Assembly: GCA_021613335.1 (NCBI GenBank)
Contig: JAJTWR010000003.1
Location: 101,001-165,000, forward strand
DNA length: 64,000 bases
DNA from: Whitmania pigra
Taxonomy: Eukaryota; Annelida; Clitellata; Hirudinida; Haemopidae
Direction of reading: 5' to 3'
The notes under the pieces are model-generated. The model searched no databases, was not told where the DNA came from, and saw only the letters and a program-made list of their open reading frames with translations. The position numbers and the translations under genes are program-made. Of the stretch, positions 50,401-62,176 are shown piece by piece. Within the stretch, counting starts at the first letter, position 1. Every line of letters starts with the position of its first letter.

Positions 50401-53400
50401 TGGCCGAGATCCGCCCCGACTGTCGACGTGTAGGGACAGGTCGGATCGTTCAGTTGTGGGAGTGGAAGCCCTGATTATTAAAGGTTCTAAAGGTTAGAAG
50501 GTCAAAGGTCGAAGAGAGGGCTAAGAAAATGACAATTGAAATATGACATCTTCTCAAAAGTCAAGAAACTAAATTTCAAGATATGAGATATGCCAATTCG
50601 ATTAATTGCAAAAACATAAAAATAACAAAAACATTAAAAGCATGCAAAAATCATTGAAAATAGAATCATTCAATTTCTTGGATCCATCACGTGGTCATTT
50701 GGTCCACCAATCTCTCCTCACTTTTTGAAGTCGGATCATCCTCCCCATCATCATCATCATCATCATCTTTTGCGTCCATCCCACCATCAGCACCCTCTTC
50801 GTTCTCCTCATCGATGCTTCCAGAGATGCTTCCCCCATAAAAATCTGCTCCGACGTTTGGCAAAGTCCCGAACGGCATGGCATTATGCAGTCCCCAGACG
50901 TCGGATGTCAACGTTTCTTTGACCGTCACCTTGACGCTCGTGCCCACTTGGCTGAGACCGGTCGTGAAACCCTTGAAGGTGTTACTCTGTTGGAAGTTCC
51001 TTAGACCGTTCCAAAGGTTGGAAACTGGTTCAACAGAAGGATTTGTTCAACTTGTTTTCGAGGTAAAACAAATCGTAATTTAGAACAGCAAAATAAAAAA
51101 CAAACCTAAAATAATGTAAAAATAAATAAACAAACAGTATTGTAATAAATAAATAAACAGTTTAGCTTAGTTATTTAAAACTTAATAAACAACATCTAAA
51201 AATACAACAACAAAAATCACGGTGAATAAGAGCAAGTGGAATTAATAAACAGAAGTCTGCAAGAATAAACTGATCACTGCAAGGAAATAGTAGTGCAGAC
51301 CAAATGGTGCATTCCTCATCCTATGGCTGCTCATCCCCCTGTTTGGAGTTTCTTGGAAAGTAACGGAACTCCTCTTCGGATGGGTAGGCAAGCACACGTC
51401 GATCCCCGACTCCGAATCGTGCACCTGAATGACCTCGCTGTGCCTCTTGTCCAGAAGGGCCGAGGAAGTCGGACATCCCCCGTTGCTGCAGTCCGAGGAA
51501 GATTCTGCGCTGTTGAGGCTGCTCGTGCTCTCCGTCCGACGGCCTGCGACGGACGACGGCGTTCCCGACCAAGCCCCGCCACCGGAGATGGCCTCGCGAT
51601 AGCGAGATATCCTGTTCGTGACCATCTTGAGGGCCGAACCGAGCAGTTCCGAGCCTCCCCCGACCACGTTTTCTGCGGCCATCGTCACCCACGCCGAGGT
51701 TTTCGAAGGCTGCCTGGCCGAACCGCACGGAACGGGAGAAGCTTGCGCTACATCGCACAGGGATTCGGTCGGTTTGGGGTCAACCGGAGTAACCTGTTCG
51801 TCCGGGCAAGATTGACTGAACGAGGGCGAGGTGAACAAAAGCAACTGGGCGGACTTTGTCATCCTCACCCCTTCATCCTGTGACTTTTCTTTCTTTGGGG
51901 TGACGTCCGTCGTAGAAGTGACTTGGAGAGGGGCAGGAGGATCAAAGAGACCAAGAGGGTCATTTTGGGTGACTGGGATTCTGACGCTGGATACAGAGCT
52001 GGCAAGGTGAGGATGAGTTTGCCAGTCGAGAGAAACAGATGGCGAGGATTCAAAACTTCCCGACATCAACTTCTCTGGCGACTTGGTGCTTTCTGCCTCT
52101 TTAGAAGTTCCAGCCTCGTTCGAGAGGCTGTGTGTGGGAGTGACTTCTGCCGACTTGTGGATATCTTTGCCTGAGCAGTTCAAATTCGAGCAATAAAATG
52201 GCAATCAACGGCAACAAAAATTGATTTCTCCTTTTCACTGACCTTTTGTGGCAGAAAGTGACTGGTATGAAAATAATGCACCATCTCTTGTCTCTTCCAT
52301 ACTCAGAGAACCATAACCCCTATCTGAGAGTCCCCCTAATAAAAGAGGTGATAATAAACAGATATTTAATCAAATTTAATTTGTGAAAAATTAGTTTAGG
52401 CTGAAACCTGCACTTATGGATTCTTTGCTCTTGTGTTTTATGATGCCAATCAAATCTATATCTCCTCCCACTTCACTGGTGGACCTGGCCCTCTGCCTGC
52501 TACCCGAAGGCTGACCAGTCGGCCCTTCTAATTTGGACTTGCCAGGAGAAGTCTGACCGGCTAACTCTTCGGGTCGACTGTTGCTATTGTTTCCGGGTTC
52601 GTCGGAAAATTGCTTCTGATTGTTCTCGGGCACAAAAAATTTCCTCGGAGAACGCGAACCCGACGAACGCTTTCCATCCTCTGCGGGCAGATCGGCCTGC
52701 CCGCCCGAGCGGGTAATATTGCTTACGATTTTGCTGCTTTGAGTTCCAGGCACAACTGCAGTGGAAATGCTCGAGGCTTCCACGCTGACGGAATCGAGGT
52801 AGGAATCCATGCTCTGCCTGTCGGGATCGCTCTCGGAATTGGAATGAAGAATCTGAGGGTGCGACGGGCCGATCCCGGCACCGTACCGAAGACCGACTCC
52901 TCCCAGGGGAATGTGATGGGAGGATGTGATGCAGAAGGAAGAACCTCTCTTAAAGTATGCCACTGCCATGACAACGTTTCTTAACTTGGTCCACAATTGG
53001 TCAGCCGTTGCATGGGAGGTAGGCCATTTGCTCTCCAGCACAGCCTAAAGTTAAGAAATAACTAGAGTTGTTAATTAACTCGGAGTTGTTAATTAACTCG
53101 GAGTTGTTATTAAAACTGCTAACAAAAATACAATTTGGGATTCATTAGTAACCTTATTGTAGAAGCCATAGGTAATGGCATTCGGTTGAATGCCTCTTCT
53201 CTTCATTTCAAAGAGCACCTTGACGGCCAATACAGGTAATTGATAGATGCCACAAAGTTGCATTAGGACTCTGTAGCAAACCTGCATCGACAAAGCATAT
53301 GTTCGATCGTACGTCTGCAAATTTTCGACCACGTATTCTTCATTATCGATCTCTCCGCCCGAAATAATTAAATAATAATAATTTAATAAATAAAAATAAT

Positions 53401-56376
53401 TAACTATTAAAGACCTCGTCGGGTGGCTGGAGCTTGGAAGATTGCATCGTGACGAGGATGTCGTACGACGCTCGAAGCACCTTCGACTTGGAGTGAACGT
53501 TCTTGGCGTACGAGGACAGGTGGATGAACCACAGACTGTAACAATGCCACGCAAGGAACCTGTCAGAAAAATCATTGGCTGGAATTTTTACAAATGTTAA
53601 ATTGTGAGGAGAACAAAATTCAGACTAATCAGACATGTACAACTTGATTAAAAATGAATACTTAAGTACTTGAAAAACAAATACAAATACAAATTATAAA
53701 AATACAAATACAAATTAAGATAAAGGCACACGAATGTAGTGATCAGAGAACCTTGCCCACATCCCAGGCACGTTGGCATGTTTCACGGCAATCTTTTGCG
53801 ACTGTTTAATCTCGTGCTGCGTCCTGCAAACCATCGGACTGTTGTAGCCGGAAATCTTGGAACTGAGGTGGTGCACCTGCCCTTGATCCGAAGGGTGGGG
53901 ATCGGTTTGCGACGGACGGGACGCGGGGGTCGGAGGAGAACGTCGAGAGTGCTCGTTAAATTTCAGCGGGTCGAGGTCAGGGAAGTAACCCGGGTAGCTG
54001 TCGAAGTATTTTAAAACACGTTGAAATTAAAGTAATATAATTATTAGAAATTACTATATTAAAAAATGGAGAAGGGGTTGAAAACCTAATTGGCGGATGA
54101 TCCGGATCATCTGGCTCGGGACCCATTATCAGAACCGTCCTCTCGGAGCTGAGGAAAGTGGGATGACTCAAATTAAAATTTCTAAATTGTTATTTTGTTA
54201 TGTTATTTATGGCCTCCTTTTAATTCATAGCTTCCTTGGTTTTCACGGAAGAAATTGGTCTTCGGACATGCCACATTATAATATATATTTTCATACAGCC
54301 ATGAAGAAAAATTAATGAAAGCATTTTAAGAAAACTACAATAATTAGTGCAACTCCAGTTTAAGTAATAATATCAATATCATTATCTACCAATTAAGTGA
54401 TAATATCAATATCATTATCTACCAATTAAGTAATAATATCAATATCATTATCTATCAATTAAGTAATAATATCAATATCATTATCTATCAATCACCTGAG
54501 CTGTGTTTCATCGATCTCAATGAGCCTCTGTCCTTCCTGACCGTCGTCCACCTTATCGAGACAGTAGTCGAAGAAGGCCAAGCTGGAATCCTTGTCCGAG
54601 ACGAAGGACCTCTCCTCGATGAACCGACTGAAGGACTGGGTTTTCATCAGCAGGGCGTAGAACTTGTGATAGGCCTTGTCTCTGGACTTGACGAAGCCTG
54701 GTCCGACGAAATAATTATCGATATGTTATACGAGAAATTTGAAATGTCGATTAATTTTGTACGAATACAATTAGATTAATAAACGAGCAGAATTTGCAGC
54801 CATCCTTCGTCATACCACACGTGGTCGGTAAATGTGAACCTCGCTCACCCAGTATGTCAAAAAGGGAATTGAGGTCCATGGCGCCATCCGTGGGCGCATT
54901 GGTGATCGGGAGGAGAAAGTTGTTGTAACCCTTGAGAATGGAGGCCATGAATCGCAAGTACGCCTCTCTTATAAGCACCTCCAACTGCATCTGAATCGAA
55001 ACAAATACGAACGAATCGGCATTTAAAATAGTTTAGCAAACAATGTCGACGTTTGATTTAAATTTAGTCAATAAAATGAAATGAAGAGGAGACATTATTA
55101 AGATGTTAATAGTAAAAGTGACTCATCACCATTCGAGGAATCACTGCTCACCCTTTTCTTGTTGACAGCCAGTTCGGCATTGAAGTACTGATCGTCGAGG
55201 GTCTGCGCACCCTCCCTCGGAAGGGTGGGAGTCAGGATCTCGGGGCACTCGGACAAGCACCCGTACAACCTCTCGAGGCTCGACTTGAGCAGTTTTGACG
55301 GTTTCTGAAAAAGTTATAATGATAATAGTGTAGAGATAGCAACTTTAGAATGTAACTTTGAATTACTGTAAATAATGCTGTAAAGTATTTACAGAGCCAT
55401 TAAGTGAACGGACAATCCTAATAAAATTTATTGGAGCTTGTTAAGAGAATAATTCTTACACTCAGCAACTCATCATACCTTTGGAAGCATCTTTATAGTA
55501 TGACTTCTTCTATCTTCAGATCTACAATAGAAAATCAAGTGAAAGTTACAACTCTGAAAATTGGTTACATGCATTCCTGATGATGATTATGACGATGATG
55601 ACGTCATTTACTCACATGGTAAGCGTGTTGGTGTCGAGGTCTACGCATGTCACTTCTGTCGGCAATTCGAAGGTGTCGAAGTACCTGGAGTCTATGCCTG
55701 AGGTAATCAGAGAACATTCTAATGGCAACAACATTGAACATTCTACTGGCAACAGCATAGATGATATAGAATGTTACTCATGATAATGATGATGATGATG
55801 ATGATGATGATGACGACGACGACGATGATGCTGACTTAAATGGTGACTCACCAACAATGAATGGTGTAGGGGAATGAAGTACGTAGGAGAGGCTGAGAGG
55901 GCATAGAGGAATGTAAGGACATTGCCAGTGCAAAGGGAATGTCATCTGTTTTGAAATATGTTTAGTGAGATTATCAAGATTCATTCCTAATTTGGATTTC
56001 ATGGAATTTAGATATTTATCCAATATTTCTCCAAATATATCTAGATCCTCACAAATCATGACAATTGTCAACATCATCATCATAATTATCATCACCACAC
56101 ACACACTTACAGCAGCAATGGCCTCAGCAACCCCAGTAAGAACTGCTGGTCTGAGAGAATGTATAAGGATCTTGTGCTCCATGAGACAACTGAGCAACAA
56201 AAGTACACAATTGGTCGGTCCCAGGTTCTTCAGGACATCCACAAACGACGCACCACTGAAAAATTGCCGATGTCAATATTTTTAACCATTTTTACCATTT
56301 TTATCCAAGTTGAGGGCAAAGTCCGACGCCAACGTTTATGAACATCTACTTATTATTATTATTATTATTATTATTA

Positions 56377-56438
<62 letters not shown>

Positions 56439-59400
56439 TACTGCCTAGTCCTACTTATGCTATAGCAAAACAATAACTGCTGCTGTTTGCTCAAATATTT
56501 AAGCTTTCGGTCCTTCAAGAGAAAATACTTGATAACAACCAAAGTGGTCATGAAGAACAATTCATAGAAGGCGATTAACGACGTGCGATTACGACTTATG
56601 CCAGAAAGATTCTACGATTACAATTTATGCATTGTTAAACAAAATTCAGACGAGACGCGATGAAGATGCATGGAAATATAAAATATAAAATAATATGAAT
56701 ATAAACGACTCGAACCTCTTCGGAGTGGTGTTTCATCGGGTTGAGTGAGTATGATGGAAGTGAGCGGCGAAAGCTGCAATTGAACGTCAATCGAAGACAA
56801 TCAGAACCCACCTCTCGAGTTCGATTCATTCAGAAGTAAGACACGAGAATTCAACTTAACATTTTATGGCCTAATCTCGCTCAAATGTCGAGCACTTATT
56901 ACTAACATAATAAATACCGATCGTTATAAAAATGTTTTCGAACCTGAATCATGATGCGAGGTCTTTGTATGCACGGCATCGGAATCTTGGAGAGGAAGTG
57001 AGCTACGTGCCTGCATGCGAACGAACGTGCACGGTTTACATCGCGCTCGCATCTTATTATATCCTAGTATGTTTATGTTGTTATTAGGTATTCTATGGGA
57101 TTATTTACATGTTGGATTACAGGTAAGGAAGGTGCATCAAAGAAGGTTCAAAGACAAAACAGGCATGTTTTGGTTGATACAAAAAGACAGTAAGATTAGC
57201 CAGAGTTAAGTTTGTACCAAAGTTAGTTCACGTTTATGAAAATGTTTACGTGCATGTTTACATATTTAATTAATAATTTTCTTAATTAAATTTGATTAAA
57301 AACCTTGGAAATCAATATTAACGAACCTTTCGAGCGGAATCTGCTGCGAGTAAAGATCCGCCTTGGAGAAGACGAGACGATAAATGTAAAAGAGAAATTT
57401 CTTGAACGTATCGAAGAACGGCGATCTCGACAGCAGGCAGATGCTCTTGTTCTGATGAACGACGAGTTTTCCGCCGTTCCTCGAACGAACCGAATCCTCG
57501 CTTTCTTCGACCTCAGAAACTCCGAGAACTCGTCTCTGATCCTCGTCGAGGAGGGCAACTTTGTCTCGCGGAAGAGGCTCCTGAAAGACGACGGCCGCTC
57601 CGTACACTTTCTCGGCGGCGATGCCGGTGGTGAGGATGAAAGTCGAAAAAACGGGGGTCGGGGGTAGGTTCTCCGGGGGCCAACTTTCGAGGGTGGCACC
57701 CATCGGGAGGCAGAACGTGGACACCTGCTGCGGCAGAGGAAGGTTCGGCAGGTCCTCCACGGGGTACCTACTCAAAATGGCTGGAATAAAAAGCGGACGA
57801 ATCGATGTTCGATTTCATTAATTTAAGACCATTTTGTACGACATTTAATTTACAACAAAAAAGTTAAAAAAGAATTTATTTCTTTAATTAAATTCTTTTA
57901 AAATACCCACATGGTTTGTAAGTGAGGCAATTGACTTTAACCATGGACTTTTTATAGCACAGGTAGACTTCGGATCCCATCTGTAGTGGAACAACAAAGA
58001 GACGTCACTCGAACCCACAAAAATGCAAAAGAAAATAAAAAAAAACTAAACAGATCGGGTAGTCGTGAATCACAAATTTGTTACGGTCTTGCATTTTGAA
58101 TTCAAATTTATTCGGTCGCAGGCACGAACGAATAAATGAATCGCAACGCCGTAATAGAATGCCGACGCACGAGAACACAAATTTTATAAAAAATTTTGCT
58201 CGATTCAATTACTTCAATGAAAATCACAACTCCTGCCTACAAAGCAACGAAGCAAGACCAACTGATGGCAACGACTAATAAACCTGCAATAACAACCAAT
58301 AAGAAGCACGAGCTTCAAAACAATTCTATTGTCTCAGATGCCTGACAAGTGAACGCGTTATCCGCATTATTCGAATTATTTGCAACATCGTCAACTTACC
58401 ATGCCTCTGTTAAGGTTTTTTCGAATTATGCAATGTGCATGAGGTGCAATCTCTCCCTATAAATTAAAAAAAAAACTTCAATAACTTTCTTAAACAACAA
58501 TAAATTAATTTCATATTATTATTATTATTACGATTACTATTATTGTTATTATTATTATTATCGTTATTGTGATAGTAAATAACTAACAAATGCAATCTAA
58601 ACAACGGTGGTTACAAACAGACTCTTACATTAAATATCAAACATTAAATACATTAAATATCAAACATTAAATACATTAAATATCAAACAGGAATCAGAAA
58701 TAAAAACCATCATAAGTTTTGTTCTGAAATATAAAACAACATACAAAAAAAAGCTTAAAACATACTAAATAGAGGGCACCACCAAATACAAATTGAATGT
58801 TAATAATTAGTGAAGTTGAAGTTAATATACTTTTATTGTTCATAAAATATGCAGTCGTAATTGCTAATAATGCCCTTAATGACCCATAAAATACCTTGGA
58901 AGATTGAACTGTTGAAAATAATGATTTATAATTATACTAGGTTACTTATTATCATACTGTACCAAGTATATCAGACAGAAGTAATTACCAGAAAGATTTA
59001 CAAAAACGTTCGTTAATAAAACCGTGACTAAAGTCGCACGGCTCTAGCGATTGACTGCCAACGTTACCTTGTTGTAGAGTATGATGCATATCTCCGTCAC
59101 GACCAGAATGTCGCAAGGGGCGATCGGACTTGCCCTCCTGAAAGTTACGAATATTTTGGTGCCGCTGCTGTTGTTCACGTTGGCAGACCTTCCGTGCGGA
59201 GTCAGGTAAATCACCTCGCAGCCCGGAAGTAACCTCTCCCTCGTGTCCTTTCCTTCGTACAAGACTCTGTCGTTCGTTGGGTAAAATTACATACTTGACA
59301 TTTACAGGTAATAGTGACAATCCATTAAAAAAACCAACTAATGTCAACAAGGAAGGTTTTACGTGAACTCATATCACATCATTTTGTAACAAGAAAATTC

Positions 59401-59864
59401 TGTGTAAACTTTAAAATTTGTTTAAAATTCAAAATGTAAATAAAAATCTAATGAAATGAAATCATTTACGAAAAGGAATAAAAAATCACAACCTAGTTTT
59501 GCTAGGAACCTATTTTTGTGCAAATTTCTCAAAATCAACAATCTATAAAAACTCACCCAACATCCACAATGGGTGGCATGTCCCTACCCCTCCTGTAACA
59601 GAGGAACATTTCGGGGGCCCGTATGCTGCCATGGTTCAGATCGGCAGGAAATCCGGTCGGAGTGAATTCGATACATTTGAATCCATCGGGGTTGGACTCT
59701 CCCATGGTGCGATTGATCACAGCCAACTCCACCATGGGATCTTGGAGCTGACCAGCAGAAGTTTTTGCTTCAATTGGAAACACCTCTTCTTGTGGCAGTA
59801 GAGGTTGCTTGCCCCAATCGAGTCCAGCTACTACAAAGTAATCAGCCACACTTTTGTCGTCCAT
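47447..59864 (-). CDS. DENND4: DENN domain-containing protein 4 (Crag-type)
   Basis: Rab guanine-exchange factor (DENND4A-C; Drosophila Crag) acting mainly on Rab10 in polarised secretion. Roughly 28 exons. 59557-59864 gives the MABP-type N-terminus ([29 protein letters not shown]). 59071-59262 gives [18 protein letters not shown], then 58398-58460, 57913-57985 and about 57310-57782 ([35 protein letters not shown]). The core DENN is 55850-56260 ([38 protein letters not shown] block). 54850-54990 gives [19 protein letters not shown]; 54500-54700 [21 protein letters not shown]. 53152-53360 carries a PPR-like repeat, [20 protein letters not shown]. 50687-53041 is a low-complexity linker. 50155-50473 ends in [20 protein letters not shown]. 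The C-terminus is 47447-48690 ([52 protein letters not shown]). Exon limits in the linker are approximate. Confidence 0.93.
48785..48890. repeat. 24-bp tandem repeat in a DENND4 intron
   Basis: Four imperfect copies of a 24-bp unit, core AATATTATTTTATGCTTATC, followed by an (ATT)n tail. Confidence 0.8.
54361..54496. repeat. 33-bp tandem repeat in a DENND4 intron
   Basis: Four near-identical copies of a 33-bp unit, core AATATCAATATCATTATCTA, running up to the donor of the exon at about 54500-54700. Confidence 0.85.
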
Positions 59865-61489
59865 GTTTGAGCCTTTTCTGTGTTTATAAATCCTTTCGAT
59901 CCTCAAGATTCGTAATATTAAATTGTTCGGAGATTAGACGCTGACACTGATTTAAGTTCTTCGTTTAAAAAATGCAAAACGGACGGATTTCTGTCAAATA
60001 CATCAACCGAGAAACACTGCTAATGGTGAAAGCAAGGTATTATTACAAACATTCAATTACGAACATAGCGGACAGATTAGCCGAGTAGATGCTTGCTCAG
60101 AAATAAACATTCAAAATTATTTCGTTTCATTTCATATGCTAATAAGGGACATTCCAAGCGTTGTACTCTGGTTAAGAAAACCCTCATCTGGCGTCGCGAC
60201 CGCCATGTTATTTCTTTATCAATTGACAATAAATCGCCAACCACTGATTTATTGACGTAAAACTGTCTTTAGAAAATGTTCCTATTAAATTATTAATTAT
60301 TAAAAGTTATAAAAAAAAGATAAAAGTATCAATGACGGAATAGTCAATGTCATAAGGTTTCTTATGGTGGAAAGAAACTCTTTTTTTAATTGCGGCAATG
60401 ATAGTAAAAACCTCCATCATATGGTAATGATAATATTACTTATGAATGTGTTTATGAATATATTAAAATATCCATTAATTTGTGCAAGAATTATATCTTA
60501 AAATGATTGAATATTATAACAAGTCGTAAGATGGCAAGGTGGTACCACAATACATGCGCGAATATATCACTTGCGTGGTAACAAAATCAAATTTATTTCC
60601 ACATAAATTGTTCCAGAAACGTTTTTTTTTTAAATTTACGTCAATCTTTATGTTTGTTAAATTGAATAGTCTCGTGATTCCAGATCACACAAATCATATG
60701 ATTTCTCAAACAACATATAATACTCATGAATTTCATGCTTTTTTTAAAGTCACATCCAAATAAAATTATAAATTCATAGAAGACTTCTTACATATTTTTG
60801 TAGACTGAATGAGTGGTCTAAAGGACACTTCGATTCGTGATTCATAATAAGTAAATTTGCGTTCATTGTCATGTTAATTAGTAATAATGATATTATTGAT
60901 AAAAATAATTATAATAAGTTTGATTCTATAAAGTTTATTTGCTCTTTGGAGTTTATACAACGTATAAGAAGAGAACAATTTCATCACATTTTCATCATGT
61001 GATTTCGAATTGTTTGGGTGCATTTCGAATAAATAATATAATGTTAGTTAAGGTAAATGCTGGAATGGGTTTGGAAGATTTTGAATCACAGACTCATCAT
61101 TTGATGAGTGTTCGTTCATTAAAAACGGCGGTATTTAATGTTAGGAATTAGAAATAATATTTCAAAGAAACAATAAAACAAATTTTTTGAAAACTTCAGA
61201 GTTTTTGTCACTTTGAATATCCGACATTTTTATTTCTATCACGAAGCACAATTTTATAAACGGCACATCACTATAAAAAAAAATACGGCTTTAGTGCGTT
61301 TCACTTTTAAAGGCAGATGAAACGAGATTTCACGCGATGTCGTGGCACGAACGTATCTGGAATTCAGAAAGGCAAATAATTTGGCTTCGTTATCTTCGTA
61401 AGGAGATCCTTCGATGATAAAAACATTTCCCGGTAATTTTAAGGCCTTCTACGCTTATGGAATTTATCCGTTTTATTTTCTTCAATTCT
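59865..61489. other. Intergenic region DENND4 / GPCR
   Basis: 1.6 kb between the DENND4 start and the stop of the GPCR exon, both on the minus strand. AT-rich. It should contain the DENND4 promoter and the GPCR 3' UTR. Open frames at 60539-60763 and 60939-61151 have no features suggesting real genes. Confidence 0.5.
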
Positions 61490-62176
61490 TCATTCTTTGT
61501 TGCCGCTAATGCAACCGGTCTTGGCTCTCCTTCTGGGTGCTAAGGCGCTTCTTTTGCGCTTCTTGAAGAGACAAGCCAGTCTTCTGAGAGCGTAGCGAAA
61601 GTGCTGGGAACATCCGATGTATAAGAAAAATCTCGAAGAAAAGTTGCTGCAGTATACGAACTGAACGAAATGATCCCACAGGAAAGGGTACGAACCGTCG
61701 TCCAACAATCCGGGCTTCTTCCAGATGCTCATTACGAGACCGCAGACGTGAAACGCATAGCTCGGAAGATTGAGGAGGATGAAGATGGAAGACACCAGAA
61801 GCAAAGATCTAGTGATGTGAAGCTGGGTATGATGGCGCCTGGTTTTAAGGCGCAGGTTTTGCGTCGTGCGGCCGATTACAGGGACGCTGTTGTTATTGTG
61901 GCTGATCTTATCTTGAACACTTCTGCCCTGGAAGTGAATCTTGTTGAACGACGAACCAAAGCTTCTGACGGCATCCATCAGACCGGAAGACAAGGACATC
62001 TTGTTAGTTCTTCCGTCTAATTCGTCTCCGTCGTCATGGCAACAGTCTTTCGAAGCTGCGACCGAATGTACGATCGTCGTGGCGACAACGTCGACTGGCA
62101 CAGGCGTCGCCGCCAGAGAATGGGAAGAAGCGGGAGCACCATTCGAGGCAGCATGAATGGACGAATAAAAGTTTAC
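61490..62176 (-). CDS. Rhodopsin-like (peptide-type) GPCR, C-terminal exon
   Basis: One exon of 228 residues, from a splice acceptor at 62177-62178 to TAA at 61490. It encodes a long hydrophilic third intracellular loop, then LKTRRHHTQLHITRSLL leading into TM6 (LLVSSIFILLNLPSYAFHV), an extracellular loop, and TM7 with FVQFVYCSNFSSRFFLYIGCSQHFRYALRRL. The N-x-S-x-x-F-F-L-Y followed by FR is the class A TM7 / helix 8 signature in the variant typical of invertebrate neuropeptide (FMRFamide-receptor-like) receptors; TM6 lacks a CWxP motif but keeps a Pro. The basic tail KKRKRSALAPRRRAK follows. TM1-5 were not found between 62177 and 64000, so they lie to the right of the window or in exons I could not recognise. 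Ligand unknown. Confidence 0.75.
   Translation of the reverse strand, partial: VNFYSSIHAASNGAPASSHSLAATPVPVDVVATTIVHSVAASKDCCHDDGDELDGRTNKMSLSSGLMDAVRSFGSSFNKIHFQGRSVQDKISHNNNSVPVIGRTTQNLRLKTRRHHTQLHITRSLLLVSSIFILLNLPSYAFHVCGLVMSIWKKPGLLDDGSYPFLWDHFVQFVYCSNFSSRFFLYIGCSQHFRYALRRLACLFKKRKRSALAPRRRAKTGCISGNKE

Noticed and set aside
51293..51883. 196-residue plus-strand frame and overlapping minus-strand alternatives
   Set aside because: They lie within the GC-richer low-complexity linker of DENND4; only the minus-strand frame fits between flanking conserved exons.
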